Notes under the pieces: model-generated | Database searches by the model: none | Told to the model about the DNA's origin: nothing | The model's input: only the letters and a program-made list of their open reading frames with translations | Shown: positions 18,208-26,634 of the stretch, piece after piece | How the letters are laid out: each line of letters opens with the position of its first letter | How positions within the stretch are numbered: position 1 is the first letter of the stretch | Assembly (NCBI GenBank): GCA_029879725.1 | Contig: JAOUPR010000025.1 | Span: forward strand, 1 to 43,994 | Length of the DNA: 43,994 bases | Direction of reading: 5' to 3' | Origin: Gemmatimonadota bacterium | GTDB lineage: Bacteria; Gemmatimonadota; Gemmatimonadetes; Longimicrobiales; Gaopeijiaceae | Program-made: the position numbers and the translations under genes

Positions 18208-18876
18208 CTAACTATGGTGTGACTTCGAATGGTCCAGAGCCCGGCCGATCTCGGCGCGCAGGCCCTCCATCTCTTCATTGAATCCCCGGACCCGGGAGGG
18301 TCGGAACCCCTCGGCGGCCACGATGAGCCGGAGCTCGTCGAGGGCCTCTTCCAGATCTGCGTTCACCACAACGTAATCGAATTCCTCCGCGCCCTGGAGT
18401 TCCTCCAGAGCCGTGAGGAGACGTCGCGTCACCTCCTCGTGATCTTCCGTGCCCCGTCCCACGAGACGCTTCAGGAGCGCCTCCGCCGACGGTGGGAGGA
18501 GGAACACCAGGATGGCGTCCGGCACCGAGGAGCGGATCTGCCGCGCCCCCTGGACGTCGATGTCCAGCACAACGTAGCGCCCGCGCGACGAAGCCGCCTC
18601 CAGCGCGGACGCCGGGGTCCCGTAGAAGTGCCGCCCGTGGACTCGCGCCCACTCCGCGAGTTCCCCCCGCTCCAGCATGGCCTCGAAGGTGGGTTCGTCG
18701 ACGAAGTGGTAGTCGACCCCGTCCCGCTCGCCCGGACGTGGCGGACGCGTGGTCACGGATACCGAGAACTCGAACGACTCCGAGCTCTCGACCAGGGCAC
18801 GTGCGAGCGTGGTCTTCCCCGTCCCGCTGGGAGCGGCCAGCACCAGGGGGAAACCCCGATTCGGAAGCCCGCTCAT
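18208..18876 (-). CDS. gmk: Guanylate kinase
   Basis: Phosphorylates GMP to GDP. 222 residues from the ATG at 18876, overlapping the yicC stop (ATGA). Walker A is APSGTGKTTLARAL; SVSVTTRPPRPGERDGVDYHFV is the GMP-binding block; VLDIDVQGARQIR and PPSAEALLKRLVGRGTED follow. About 15 residues longer at the C-terminus than the E. coli enzyme, ending in a His/Ser-rich tail. Confidence 0.96.
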   Translation of the reverse strand: MSGLPNRGFPLVLAAPSGTGKTTLARALVESSESFEFSVSVTTRPPRPGERDGVDYHFVDEPTFEAMLERGELAEWARVHGRHFYGTPASALEAASSRGRYVVLDIDVQGARQIRSSVPDAILVFLLPPSAEALLKRLVGRGTEDHEEVTRRLLTALEELQGAEEFDYVVVNADLEEALDELRLIVAAEGFRPSRVRGFNEEMEGLRAEIGRALDHSKSHHS

Positions 18877-19760
18877 TCCACGTTCTCCACCTGCTCGCGC
18901 ACGCGCTCGATCTCGTCCTTCAAGCCCACCGAGGCGTGGGCGATGGCCGCGTCGTTGGCCTTGGAACCGATGGTGTTGGCCTCGCGGTGCATCTCCTGCA
19001 CGAGGAAGCTCAGTCTCTTCCCCACGGGTTCCGCCCCATCCGAGGCCAGGGCCTCGCGGAAGAGGGCGATGTGGGAACGGTAGCGGACCAGTTCCTCGTT
19101 GATGTCCCACCGCTCCGCCAGATACGCGACCTCGCGCGCCAGGCGGTCCTCGTCCACCTCGACCTGACCGGACAGCTCCCGCACGGCCTCCCTCAGGCGG
19201 TCGCGCTCGGCCACGAGGCGTTCGGGAGCACGCGCCTCGACCTGGTCCAGCAGCCCGTCCATGGCGGCGAGGCGCCCCGACAGGTCCTCGGCCAGGTTCC
19301 GTCCCTCGGCCTCGCGCATGGACACCACCGCCCGGGCCGCCTCCGCGGCCAGGTCCCGGATCACCTCGGGGTCGACGTCCGTACGCGATGGGCCTTCCGG
19401 AGCCCGGAAGACGTCGCTGAAGCGCGCCAGGAGGGACAGGTCCACCTCACCCGGGATCTCCAACTCGAAGCGCAACGCCTCCAGGGCCTCCTGGTACTGG
19501 CGCGCCCGTCCCACGTCCACCCGGGGCGGCGCGGGTACCGTGGAGCCACTCCGGTCCAGGGACAGGAACGCGCTCACGTGCCCTCGCGCCACGAAGCGGC
19601 GCAACGTGTCGGAGATGTCCTTCTCGTATCGATCGAATCCGGACGGCGTCTTGATCCCGGCGTTGAAGAAGCGGTGATTGACCGTCTTCACCTCCAGGCG
19701 CAGAAGTCCTTCGGGGATCTCCCGCTCCGCCTCTCCGAACCCGGTCATGCTGCGAATCAT
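18873..19760 (-). CDS. YicC-family endoribonuclease
   Basis: YicC/YloC family, 295 residues from the ATG at 19760 (MIRSMTGFGEAEREI, the nearly invariant start). The C-terminal DUF1732 part has ELVRYRSHIALFREAL, GKRLSFLVQEMHREANTI and GSKANDAAIAH. Family members act as RNA endonucleases that promote decay of certain small RNAs in E. coli. First gene of the compact run leading to comF; yicC-gmk pairing is common. Further upstream in-frame codons are intergenic. Confidence 0.93.
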   Translation of the reverse strand: MIRSMTGFGEAEREIPEGLLRLEVKTVNHRFFNAGIKTPSGFDRYEKDISDTLRRFVARGHVSAFLSLDRSGSTVPAPPRVDVGRARQYQEALEALRFELEIPGEVDLSLLARFSDVFRAPEGPSRTDVDPEVIRDLAAEAARAVVSMREAEGRNLAEDLSGRLAAMDGLLDQVEARAPERLVAERDRLREAVRELSGQVEVDEDRLAREVAYLAERWDINEELVRYRSHIALFREALASDGAEPVGKRLSFLVQEMHREANTIGSKANDAAIAHASVGLKDEIERVREQVENVE

Positions 19761-19871
19761 CGGCGTCCTCCAGAGAGCCGATAAAGGTAACGCCGGGCGT
19801 GGGGATCGGGCACCCGGTCGAAACGCCCGGCGTCTCGGATCGGGCCACTCGCCCACCCTGGAACGGCAAAG

Positions 19872-19910
19872 GGGCGCCCCGGCTCCACCCGAAGGGGAGC
19901 CGGGACGCCC
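19872..19910 (-). terminator. Hairpin terminator after susD
   Basis: A 15-bp stem with one mismatch (19872-19886 with 19896-19910, nine-base loop) lies 30 bases after the susD stop. On the minus strand it is followed by TTTGCCGTTCC. It separates the susCD pair from yicC, whose promoter must lie in the next 110 bases. Confidence 0.6.
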
Positions 19911-19939
19911 GCACGCCGCGCCCGAGGGGCGCGAACCCG

Positions 19940-21298
19940 TCAGTAACCCGGGTTCTGCGTCAGATTCGGTGCCACGTCCAACTCCGAGACCGGGATGGGC
20001 CAGAGCGCCTCGTGCGCATCGAAGTTGGCACCGATGGCCGTGGCGGCCCGGCCGGTCCGAACCAGGTCGAACCAGTACTCGCCCTCGAAGGCCAACTCCA
20101 TGCGCCGCTCGAGGAAGACCGCGTCCAGCACCTCCTGCTGCGTGGTGAGATCCACGCCGTACACGTACCCGGCCATCCCCGAACGGGCGCGAATGGCGTT
20201 GATCTGATCCACCGCCTCGCTGAGGTTGGCCGCGCCGTCCTGCTCGGCCAGCGCCTCCGCGAGAATCAGGAGCACGTCGGCGTACCGGATCACATGGAGA
20301 TCCTCACCGCCGATGGTGGTGGGGAACTTCACCACCTGGATCCCGTCGGAGCGGACCCCGTTGAAGTTCACGGCGAAGCGGTCGTCGGCGGGATCGAAGA
20401 GATCGTAGGCCTCCTGCGTGGCCCCGATCTCGAACCGTCCGTCGTACTGGTAGTAATACCCGAGGTTGTTGTAGTCCGTCGCGGTGAAGGCGACCCGGAA
20501 GATGTCCTCCGAGGTCGGATCTCCCCCTGCCGTGAACAGCTGACCGTACGATCCGGCCAGCGAGTACTCCCCCGTGGCCTGTAACGCCCGGGCGCGTGCG
20601 ACCGCGCCGGCCCAGTCTCCCTGGTACAACGCGATGCGTGCCTGGAGCGCGGTGACGAATCCGGGAGTCACGAAGGTGCGTGACGAGTTGTCCAATCCGC
20701 TCAGCAGACTGGCCGCCTGACCCAGGTCGGACGCGATCTGCGTATACACCTGGGCTGTCGTGCTCCGGCTCACCAGAGCGGCCTCGTCCAGCGTCGCCGG
20801 CGGTGCCAGCACCAACGGCACGTCTCCCCACGCCCGCACCAGGTTGAAGTAGTGGAGCGCCCGGAGCGCATACGCCTGCCCCAGGATCGCGTCCGCATCC
20901 GCGGCGTCGATGCTCGTGATGGCCGGAACCTTCTGGATCAGGAGGTTCACCCGGTTGATACCATCGTACAGCACCGTCCACATCCCCGTGATCCCGCCCA
21001 TGTCGGGACGGAGGAACACCAGGTCGGCGTCGGCATAGCTGTCGAAGGTGCCGGTGTGCTCCACGTTGTCGGTGAGCGTTTCGCTCCACATCACGTACGC
21101 GCCGCCGTAGTAGCTGCCGCCCTGCAGTGCACTGTACGCTCCCACGAGAGCCGCCTGAGCGCTCCGCGCGTCGACGATGGCGATATCCTCGGATATCTCA
21201 TCGACGGGCTTCACGTCCAGGAGGTCGCCGTCACACGCGCCCAATGACACCGCCAGAAACAGCAGCGCGGGCGCCATTCTCGATCTTGTCATGGTCAT
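19940..21298 (-). CDS. susD: SusD/RagB-family outer-membrane lipoprotein
   Basis: Surface lipoprotein that caps a SusC channel and binds a nutrient, often a glycan or peptide. 452 residues from the ATG at 21298. The signal peptide ends in a lipobox, SLGAC (Cys22). The SusD helical (TPR-like) fold is indicated by QAALVGAYSALQGGSYYGG, LRALHYFNLVRAWGDVPLV and the C-terminal DAVFLERRMELAFEGEYWFD, LVRTGRA and the LWPIPVSELDVAPNLTQNPGY type ending. It lies 14 bases after susC. No glycoside hydrolase, sulfatase or regulator is nearby, so the ligand is unknown. Confidence 0.93.
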   Translation of the reverse strand: MTMTRSRMAPALLFLAVSLGACDGDLLDVKPVDEISEDIAIVDARSAQAALVGAYSALQGGSYYGGAYVMWSETLTDNVEHTGTFDSYADADLVFLRPDMGGITGMWTVLYDGINRVNLLIQKVPAITSIDAADADAILGQAYALRALHYFNLVRAWGDVPLVLAPPATLDEAALVSRSTTAQVYTQIASDLGQAASLLSGLDNSSRTFVTPGFVTALQARIALYQGDWAGAVARARALQATGEYSLAGSYGQLFTAGGDPTSEDIFRVAFTATDYNNLGYYYQYDGRFEIGATQEAYDLFDPADDRFAVNFNGVRSDGIQVVKFPTTIGGEDLHVIRYADVLLILAEALAEQDGAANLSEAVDQINAIRARSGMAGYVYGVDLTTQQEVLDAVFLERRMELAFEGEYWFDLVRTGRAATAIGANFDAHEALWPIPVSELDVAPNLTQNPGY

Positions 21299-21312
21299 TT
21301 TCTCTCCGCGCA

Positions 21313-24300
21313 TTACCAGGTGGCCTTGAAACCGACGGTGAACGTGCGGGCCAGCGGGTACGCATAGAAGTCCGTACCCAGCGCCGCAGAGCCCGCGCTC
21401 GACCCGAAGCTGTTCAGGTCGGGCGCGTACCCGGAGTAGTCGGTCCATGTCTTGAGATTCTTTCCCGACACGTAGATACGCGCATCGGCCGCGCCGATCC
21501 GGGCCGCGACCTCCGACGGGAGGTTGTACCCGAGGGTGACGTCGGCGAGACGGTAGTACGACCCGTCCTCCAGCCAGCGGCTGGACGTGTATCGCGCACC
21601 CGTGGAACCCCAATAGCTGGGGCGCGGCTTCGTCCCCGTGGGGTTGTCGGGGGTCCAGTAGTCGTCGAGGACGTCCCGGAACTTGTTGTCGTAGAAGTAG
21701 CCACCGTCGTCGGAGAACTCGCGCATGGCGTTCATGACTTCGGCGCCACGGCTGAACTCCAGGAAGGCGGTGAGCTCGAAGCCCGACATACGCACCGTGT
21801 TGCGGAACCCACCGAAGTAGTCCGGGTGGGGACTGCCCACGATCATCCGGTCCTCGGAGCTCGGGTCGGTGGTCTCACCGATCTGGTTCCCGTCCGCGTC
21901 GAGATCCGCATACAGCGCGTTCCCGTTGGCCGGGTCCACTCCCACGTACCGATACATGTAGAAGGCGCCGATGGGCTGACCCTCCTCCACCCGGTTGTAC
22001 CATCCGCCCATGAAGGGCTCGCCGGGCTGCGTGGGATCGCTGGAGTAGAGCTTGGTCACCTCGTTCACGTTATGGGTGATGCTGAAGTTGCTCGTCCACT
22101 CGAACCCGCCGGTCTGCGCCGCCTTGAAGTTCACGGTGGAGAGGCTCAGCTCCCAACCCCGGTTCTCCATCCCGCCGACGTTGGCCAGAACGGACGTGAA
22201 GCCGCTGGTCGCCGTGACCGGGCGGTTCAGGAGGAGGTCATAGGTCTCCTTGCCGTAGATCTCGGCGACGAAGCCGACGCGATCCTGGAGGAAGGAGGCG
22301 TCGAACCCGAGATTCCACTCCTTGGTGGTCTCCCACTTGAGCCCGGGATTCGGAAGGTTGCTGGGCGCCGTTCCGGGAATCTCCCCGTAGTTGGCGGTGG
22401 AGAAGAGGCCGAGGTAGCGGAAGTCGCCGATGGCCTCGTTTCCGGTCTTCCCCCAGCTTCCCCGGATCCGGAGATCGGTGAAGAGGTCGAAGTCGCTCAT
22501 GAACGACTCGTTGGTGACCACCCACGCGAGGGAGACCGCGGGGAATACGCCGTACTTGTTGTCGGTGCCGAACCGCGAAGAGCCGTCCCGCCGGACACTC
22601 CCGTTCACGACGTATCGGCCGGCGTACGTGTAGTTGGCACGCCCGAAGAACGACGTCAGGTTGTGCTCCCACGCCGTCCCGTCGTAGTCGGTGACGCGGG
22701 CGGCGTTGGCGGGCCAGTGCAGGTCGGGGCTGGTGTAGCCCTCTCCGCGCACGAAGCTCCGTTCCCGGTCCTCGGTTTCCTGGCTGCTCCCGGCCGTGAC
22801 CGAGACCTCGTGATCCCCGAAGATCCGGTCGGCGGTGAGGTACGCCTCCATCATGTACCGGCGTCCCTGCGCGTTCCCGATCTGCGCCACCCCGTCGACA
22901 CCCGAGGAGTACGTCAGCGGGACCTCCGACGACTGGTATTCGTACTCACGGAGGTTGAGCACGTCGAAACCGACGCGGCCGTTCAGACGCAACCAGGGGA
23001 GCGTCACCACCGTGGCGGAGACGTTACCGAAGCTGCGAATGGTGCGCGCCTCCACCTCGTTGAGCATGGCGATCCCCACGGGATTGGCATAGGAGGCCGC
23101 CCCCGCGTAGGTCCCGTCGTCGGCGAAGACCGGCGCCCACGGCTCGTTGGCGATGGCATTGGTCACCGCGCTCTCGATGGAGTTGTCCGACTCGATGCGG
23201 TTGTTCTCCTCCTGGGAGAGCGCCAGGGAGGCCGCCACGCTGATGCGGTCCGTGGCCTGGAAATCCAGGTTGACCCGCCCCGAGGCACGGTCGTAGGAAG
23301 AGCCGAGCACGACCCCTTCCTGGTCGAAGAAGGATCCGGACATCAGGTACTTGAACCGGCTGGACCCACCGCTCACCGTGAGCTGCGTGTTGCTGATCCC
23401 CGCCTTGCGGAAGACCTCGTCCTGCCAGTCGGTGTCGATGCTCGGGTCGATCCCCAGCCAGTCGAACTCGTCCTGGATCTCCTGCTCCGTGTAGTTGTCG
23501 GTGCGCATGGCGTCGGCGAAGTAGTCCATCCACTCCTGCGTGTTCAGCATCTGGATCACCCGGGAGGGCTCCTGCTGACCGAAGGACGTGTTGATCTCGA
23601 AGCGGGGGCGGCTCACTCCGCCCTGCTCCGCGGTGATGGCGCCCCGCTTCGTGGTGATCAGGATCACGCCGTTGGATCCGCGCGAACCGTAGATGGCGGC
23701 CGCGGCGGCGTCCTTGAGCACGCTGATGGACGCGATCTCGTCGGGGTTGAGCCCGGTGATGGCCGAGAGGTCCTGCCCGCCCAGGCTGAGCTGGCTGAAG
23801 TCCTCACGGAAGATGGGCATCCCGTCCACCACGTAGAGCGGCTGGTTGCTCGCCGAGATCGACGAAGATCCACGCACCCGCACCGTGATTCCGTTGCCGG
23901 GATTCCCGGCGTTCTGGATCACCTGCACCCCGGGGGCCTTCCCCAGGAGGGCCGCGTCGAGACTGGCGATGACCGGATTCTCCAGGTCGACGGAGCTCAC
24001 GGTGGTGATGGCGCTGCTGACCTCGCGCCGGGTCTGCTGCGCGTACCCGGTGGCCACCAGCTCCTCGAGCTCGATGGCGGTCACCGCCATCTGGAAGTCC
24101 ACCACCTGGGCCTCCCCGGCGGTGACCGTCAGCGTCCTCGACTGGGTCGAGTACCCGAGGTACGTGACACGAAGCTCGATCCGGCCCTCGGGGACGTTGG
24201 TGAGCTCGTACCGGCCCTGGGCGTTGGTGATGGTCCCCATCCCCGTGTCACGAATCGAAATCTGGGCCCCCGAGACGGGATCACCCGTCTGCGCGTCGGT

Positions 24301-24408
24301 GACGGTGCCGCGGATCACCCGTGCCTGAGCGGCGAGCGCTTGCGGCGCTCCCGTCAGGAGGACCAACCCGATGGCGAGGGACCAGAGGCGAAGGTGTTTC
24401 ATATCCAT
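21313..24408 (-). CDS. susC: SusC/RagA-family TonB-linked outer-membrane transporter
   Basis: Outer-membrane channel energised by TonB, working with the SusD partner. 1031 residues. Signal peptide with cleavage after LAA-type residues near 27; a carboxypeptidase-regulatory-like domain (about 31-110, VIRGTVTDAQTGDPVSGA and GRYELTNVPEG); then the plug domain (about 120-245, with LLGKAPGVQVIQNAGNPG, PLYVVDGMPIF, and SISVLKDAAAAAIYGSRGSNG, all signatures of the SusC subfamily); then the beta barrel to the last residue Trp. GAGGG lies about 9 bases before the ATG. Nothing next to it shows the substrate. Confidence 0.95.
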   Translation of the reverse strand: MDMKHLRLWSLAIGLVLLTGAPQALAAQARVIRGTVTDAQTGDPVSGAQISIRDTGMGTITNAQGRYELTNVPEGRIELRVTYLGYSTQSRTLTVTAGEAQVVDFQMAVTAIELEELVATGYAQQTRREVSSAITTVSSVDLENPVIASLDAALLGKAPGVQVIQNAGNPGNGITVRVRGSSSISASNQPLYVVDGMPIFREDFSQLSLGGQDLSAITGLNPDEIASISVLKDAAAAAIYGSRGSNGVILITTKRGAITAEQGGVSRPRFEINTSFGQQEPSRVIQMLNTQEWMDYFADAMRTDNYTEQEIQDEFDWLGIDPSIDTDWQDEVFRKAGISNTQLTVSGGSSRFKYLMSGSFFDQEGVVLGSSYDRASGRVNLDFQATDRISVAASLALSQEENNRIESDNSIESAVTNAIANEPWAPVFADDGTYAGAASYANPVGIAMLNEVEARTIRSFGNVSATVVTLPWLRLNGRVGFDVLNLREYEYQSSEVPLTYSSGVDGVAQIGNAQGRRYMMEAYLTADRIFGDHEVSVTAGSSQETEDRERSFVRGEGYTSPDLHWPANAARVTDYDGTAWEHNLTSFFGRANYTYAGRYVVNGSVRRDGSSRFGTDNKYGVFPAVSLAWVVTNESFMSDFDLFTDLRIRGSWGKTGNEAIGDFRYLGLFSTANYGEIPGTAPSNLPNPGLKWETTKEWNLGFDASFLQDRVGFVAEIYGKETYDLLLNRPVTATSGFTSVLANVGGMENRGWELSLSTVNFKAAQTGGFEWTSNFSITHNVNEVTKLYSSDPTQPGEPFMGGWYNRVEEGQPIGAFYMYRYVGVDPANGNALYADLDADGNQIGETTDPSSEDRMIVGSPHPDYFGGFRNTVRMSGFELTAFLEFSRGAEVMNAMREFSDDGGYFYDNKFRDVLDDYWTPDNPTGTKPRPSYWGSTGARYTSSRWLEDGSYYRLADVTLGYNLPSEVAARIGAADARIYVSGKNLKTWTDYSGYAPDLNSFGSSAGSAALGTDFYAYPLARTFTVGFKATW

Positions 24409-24697
24409 GCGGATACCCTCTGGTGAGTGGAAAGGCGGTTGCGGGTGGGAACCCGACTCTCGGAAAGCGGACTGCTCATGGACTACCTCACGGACTGACG
24501 GGATGTCCTCCCCTCATCGATCCCCTCACTTCATCCGGTACTGCGGTTCATCGGACCGTGGGTTCGCACGCGGTGGGAAGGACGGGAATGCGTGCCTGAA
24601 CGCCGTGCCTGACTTTATGCGGTGTCGCGGCAACGCGCCAGTGATTTCACTGGTCAACGTCCGAGGCGGTGGAAACGAGACGGTCCGTGCGAGGGGA
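24409..24697 (-). promoter_or_regulatory. susC upstream region with a perfect 16-base dyad
   Basis: These 289 bases lie between the receptor gene and susC and hold no convincing gene. At 24638-24653 there is a perfect dyad, CCAGTGA and TCACTGG around a two-base centre. On the minus strand a TTGACC (24657-24652) overlaps its edge and could be a -35 box; the matching -10 (GTTGCC at 24634-24629) is weak. The stretch near 24610-24660 is less GC-rich than its surroundings. This looks like an operator plus promoter for susCD, but no cognate regulator is in the window. Confidence 0.4.
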
Positions 24698-26632
24698 TCA
24701 GTTCCACATCGACCAGCGGATCCCGTACACGGCCCTCATGCGGGGCTGCACCCGTCCGGGGAAATCATGGAGAGCGTCCCGACGGGTGAAGTTCTCCCAC
24801 GCCACGAAGATCCTCAGCGTCATGATGCGCGCCTGGATCCGCCCGTACCAGCTCTGGTGGAAGGGGACGCGCGTGTGGACCACGACGGTCGATGCGGTGG
24901 TGCTGTCGATCGCCTCGGTGGTGGTGGGAAGGAGCATGGGATCCCGACCCCGCACGCCCACCGTCCACCAGAGTTCGAAGTTCCCGGTTTCCAGGAAGGT
25001 CCGGTGGTACTGGAAGGCGCCCCGGTAGATCTGCCGCGGAAGGTAGACCGCCTCCTCGTCCCACTGCTGCAGGGAACCCACCAGGTTCAGGCCCGGCATG
25101 ACGGGGACCGGCACCCGACCCCACACCTCCCACCCCGTGCGCGCCACCCTGGTGATCTCCTCCCCGGCCACGTCCGCCGCGATCCCCAACGGGAAGACTT
25201 CGCCGGCCCGCAGGTCGAGCACGGCCCCGCTCAGGTCCACGCCCCGCCAGGAGAACCGTCCTCCGGCCCGCGTGGCCTCGCGGTGGGTCATGCGGAAGAA
25301 CGCGGCGGGATCGGCGGGAGGATCCGGCTCGCCTGTGAGCGTATCCGCCACCTCCGGGATCTCGGCGAGCATGGCGGGTCCCATGCGCCCCCCCTCCCAC
25401 CCCTCGTCCCGGGACGCGAAGAGGGAGAGTCCCGCGACGGGGCGAGTCCACGCCCGCAGGCGGTGGTTCGTCGTCGTGATGGTGGGCCAATCCCCCCGGT
25501 GCCACTCCGCCGCCACGCCGCCCAGCCAGGGGAGGGTGACCCCACCCTCCAGGTCCATGCGGCCCGAGGGGAGGTCGTCCCCTCCGAGACGCCGGTACGT
25601 CGCCCGTCCCCACACCCCCGCGTCCAGAGAGGCCGACAGCGACGCCCCGGTCTGGGAGCGGCTCCCGCCGACGCCCAGGTAGGCCTCGCGCTCGTCCTTC
25701 ACGTCCAGCGTCGTGTTCCCGCGGAAGACCTCCCCCACCACGGCGGAGAGCACCCGCTTGCGCACCCGGACCACCCAGTCCGAACGGCTCGCCCCGGACA
25801 TGAAGTCCGACACCGCCGTCTCGGAGCGCAGGCTGCGGTAGTCCAGGGCCACACCGAAGTCGTCGCCCCAGTGCCGCTGGTAGCGGAGCCACGTCCCCGT
25901 CCGGCTTCCCGACTCGCCGCTCCCGTCGCCCCGTGTGTCGGAGCGATCCAGCGCCACGGCGACGCTCCCTCCCAGCGCCGACGGGTCCAGGAACGTCCCG
26001 CGGAAGATGTTGGTGTCCAGCTCGCCGGTGCCGACCTCGATCTCGGAGGCCGGCCGCGCATCGTGGTGCCGGAGGCTGGAGAGGTGGATCACGATCCCCC
26101 CCGGCTGCCGGTCCAGCGTCACCTCCTCGATCCCCGCGAGCCCGATGTGGGTGAGGTTCGTCACCCCTCCGTCCATGGGGAGGAGCTCGAAGCCGTCCCG
26201 GAACACGCGGATCCGGCCCACGTCCGCCGCGAAGGCCGTGACGTATTCCGGAGTACCGTAGTCTCCGCCCAGGAGGGGAACCACGCCCGGCACCTCGTCC
26301 AGCAGTTCCCCCAACGTCGTGGCGGCGGCAACCTGGAGGGCTTCCCGATCCCAGTGCCACACCCCCTGGCCCCACCCGGCGGGGAGCCCGGACCCCACGT
26401 CCGGGAGGTTGTAGAAGATGGTGTCCTCGGCCGACAGGGTATCCGCCTCTCCCGGCCCGACCTGGAGGGAGTCCGACCCCTCCGGCCGGATCCGGAGGGT
26501 ATCCATCGCCGCGGAATCCGGGCGGATGCTGTCCGGAGGCACCTGCCCCAGCGCGGCCTCGGGGACGAGGGACATACCGAACACGAGGCCGGTGAGGGCG
26601 ATTCTCCGGCCGATGATCCCCATGCGATCCAT
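24698..26632 (-). CDS. TonB-dependent receptor plug / outer-membrane beta-barrel protein
   Basis: Predicted outer-membrane protein, 644 residues from the ATG at 26632, only 2 bases after the pepA stop. Signal peptide to about residue 29. An acidic Asp/Ser/Pro-rich stretch (30-70) precedes a plug-like domain (about 95-205): TTLGELLDEVPGVVPLLGGD, VGRIRVFRDGFELLPMDGG, IGLAGIEEVTLDRQPGGIVI. The rest alternates as beta strands and ends in Asn after WSMW, close to the usual aromatic beta-signal. The barrel (~430 residues) is short for a full TonB receptor, so it may be a small receptor or porin-like relative. Its ligand is unknown; coupling to pepA hints at peptides, which is inference. Confidence 0.75.
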   Translation of the reverse strand: MDRMGIIGRRIALTGLVFGMSLVPEAALGQVPPDSIRPDSAAMDTLRIRPEGSDSLQVGPGEADTLSAEDTIFYNLPDVGSGLPAGWGQGVWHWDREALQVAAATTLGELLDEVPGVVPLLGGDYGTPEYVTAFAADVGRIRVFRDGFELLPMDGGVTNLTHIGLAGIEEVTLDRQPGGIVIHLSSLRHHDARPASEIEVGTGELDTNIFRGTFLDPSALGGSVAVALDRSDTRGDGSGESGSRTGTWLRYQRHWGDDFGVALDYRSLRSETAVSDFMSGASRSDWVVRVRKRVLSAVVGEVFRGNTTLDVKDEREAYLGVGGSRSQTGASLSASLDAGVWGRATYRRLGGDDLPSGRMDLEGGVTLPWLGGVAAEWHRGDWPTITTTNHRLRAWTRPVAGLSLFASRDEGWEGGRMGPAMLAEIPEVADTLTGEPDPPADPAAFFRMTHREATRAGGRFSWRGVDLSGAVLDLRAGEVFPLGIAADVAGEEITRVARTGWEVWGRVPVPVMPGLNLVGSLQQWDEEAVYLPRQIYRGAFQYHRTFLETGNFELWWTVGVRGRDPMLLPTTTEAIDSTTASTVVVHTRVPFHQSWYGRIQARIMTLRIFVAWENFTRRDALHDFPGRVQPRMRAVYGIRWSMWN

Positions 26633-26634
26633 GC

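Noticed and set aside
24629-24658. A sigma-54 promoter before susC (TGGC...TTGC)
   Set aside because: The distance between the GG and GC pairs is too short for a -24/-12 promoter.
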